From assembly GCA_031254955.1 (NCBI GenBank), contig JAIRTK010000257.1, positions 1-5,352 on the forward strand: 5,352 nt of DNA, given 5' to 3'. The notes beneath the pieces were generated by a model. It was given only the letters and a program-made list of their open reading frames with translations. It ran no database searches and was not told the origin of the DNA. Every line of letters begins with the position of its first letter. Positions within the stretch are counted from its first letter, which is position 1. Origin of the DNA: Opitutaceae bacterium. GTDB taxonomy: Bacteria > Verrucomicrobiota > Verrucomicrobiia > Opitutales > Opitutaceae. Position numbers and translations under genes: made by a program. Of this stretch, positions 5,115-5,352 are shown piece by piece.

Positions 5115-5191
5115 CGGGGTGTAGCTTAGCCTGGTAGAGCGCTACGTTCGGGACGTAGAGGCCGAGAGTTCGAATCTCTCCACCCCGACCA
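5115..5191 (+). tRNA. tRNA-Pro, anticodon CGG
   Basis: This is a full cloverleaf of 77 nt that decodes CCG proline codons. The acceptor stem CGGGGTG (5115-5121) pairs with CACCCCG (5181-5187), starting with the C1-G72 pair typical of bacterial tRNA-Pro. The D-arm has GCTT at 5124-5127 with GAGC at 5137-5140. The anticodon stem CTACG/CGTAG (5142-5146, 5154-5158) encloses the loop TTCGGGA, giving anticodon CGG at 5149-5151 and G37 at 5152, as expected for proline. The variable loop is five bases. The T-arm is GAGAG-TTCGAAT-CTCTC (5164-5180). The discriminator is A5188 and CCA is encoded at 5189-5191. It is followed by its own terminator and appears to be transcribed alone. Confidence 0.97.
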
Positions 5192-5236
5192 TTCGCAGAG
5201 GCAAGAGAGGTTTTCAGAGGTAAGGCTTACAAGATT

Positions 5237-5261
5237 GCGCAACAGGTGTTGCGCTTTTTTT
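5237..5261 (+). terminator. Intrinsic terminator of tRNA-Pro
   Basis: GCGCAAC (5237-5243) pairs perfectly with GTTGCGC (5248-5254) around an AGGT loop, and seven T residues follow at 5255-5261. It lies 45 bp after the encoded CCA of tRNA-Pro on the same strand and has the standard form of a Rho-independent terminator. Confidence 0.88.
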
Positions 5262-5279
5262 CGTGATTTTGCCTATCCA

Positions 5280-5352
5280 GTGCCTACCAGAAAACGCCCG
5301 CGAGACGCCCTCAAAGAGAAGGCGATGTTGCTCCAGCTGAAATGTGGTTCGA
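5280..5352 (+). CDS. Possible start of an unknown gene, cut by the window edge
   Basis: From a GTG at 5280 the frame is open to the window end and gives a basic N-terminus (PTRKRPRDALKEKAMLLQL at residues 2-20). An in-frame ATG at 5325 is an alternative start. No good ribosome binding site precedes either, and the frame is also open backwards through the terminator, so openness alone means little. An imperfect tandem duplication, TGCCTATCCAG then TGCCTACCAG, spans 5270-5290. The segment is too short to assign a family. Its position just past a tRNA gene would suit an integrase, but nothing in the residues shows that. Confidence 0.25.
   Translation, partial: MPTRKRPRDALKEKAMLLQLKCGS

Noticed and set aside
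4468..5124. 218-codon plus-strand open frame in the region before tRNA-Pro
   Set aside because: It is rich in Ser, Ala, Arg, Thr and Cys, has no hydrophobic pattern, runs into the tRNA gene and lies antisense to the better 58-aa ORF.

Overview
The window is GC-rich bacterial DNA. Its core is a three-gene cell-elongation block on the minus strand: mreC, mreD, then mrdA (PBP2). On the plus strand near the right end are one tRNA-Pro(CGG) gene and an intrinsic terminator. The high GC, the lack of Shine-Dalgarno sequences before the three mre/mrd genes and the dense palindromic intergenic repeats fit a Verrucomicrobiota-like (perhaps Opitutaceae-like) chromosome. That placement is an inference from gene style and repeat character, not from a database match.

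Layout, left to right. 1-648 has no credible gene. It holds a pyrimidine-rich tract with a 16-bp direct repeat, a composite palindrome of about 139 bp (194-332), a second palindrome sharing one of its arms (328-400), a third inverted-repeat block (444-538) and a 17-bp direct repeat (560-576 and 589-605). 649-2652 is mrdA (minus), 2649-3176 is mreD (minus, ATGA overlap with mrdA) and 3347-4180 is mreC (minus, GTG start). Between mreC and mreD is a perfect 33-bp inverted repeat (3255-3342) built from GAGAAC hexamers. 4181-4754 has no convincing gene, but carries a terminator-like hairpin just ahead of mreC and a short hexamer tandem array. 4755-4931 (minus) is a 58-codon ORF with a good ribosome binding site and a heptad pattern, a candidate small coiled-coil protein. 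4932-5114 is intergenic with an 11-bp direct repeat. 5115-5191 is tRNA-Pro, 5237-5261 its terminator, and a possible gene start runs off the right edge.

How the genes work together: MreC and MreD are inner-membrane parts of the elongasome (Rod complex), and PBP2 is its peptidoglycan transpeptidase; MreC is known to bind and activate PBP2. Co-transcription keeps these partners together. mreB is not directly upstream of mreC, and rodA is not directly downstream of mrdA within the window, although both are common neighbours in other bacteria.

No wholly new multi-gene system is evident. The observations most worth a second look are the large hairpin inside the mre operon, the composite palindromic repeats after the operon, and the unannotated 58-aa ORF.
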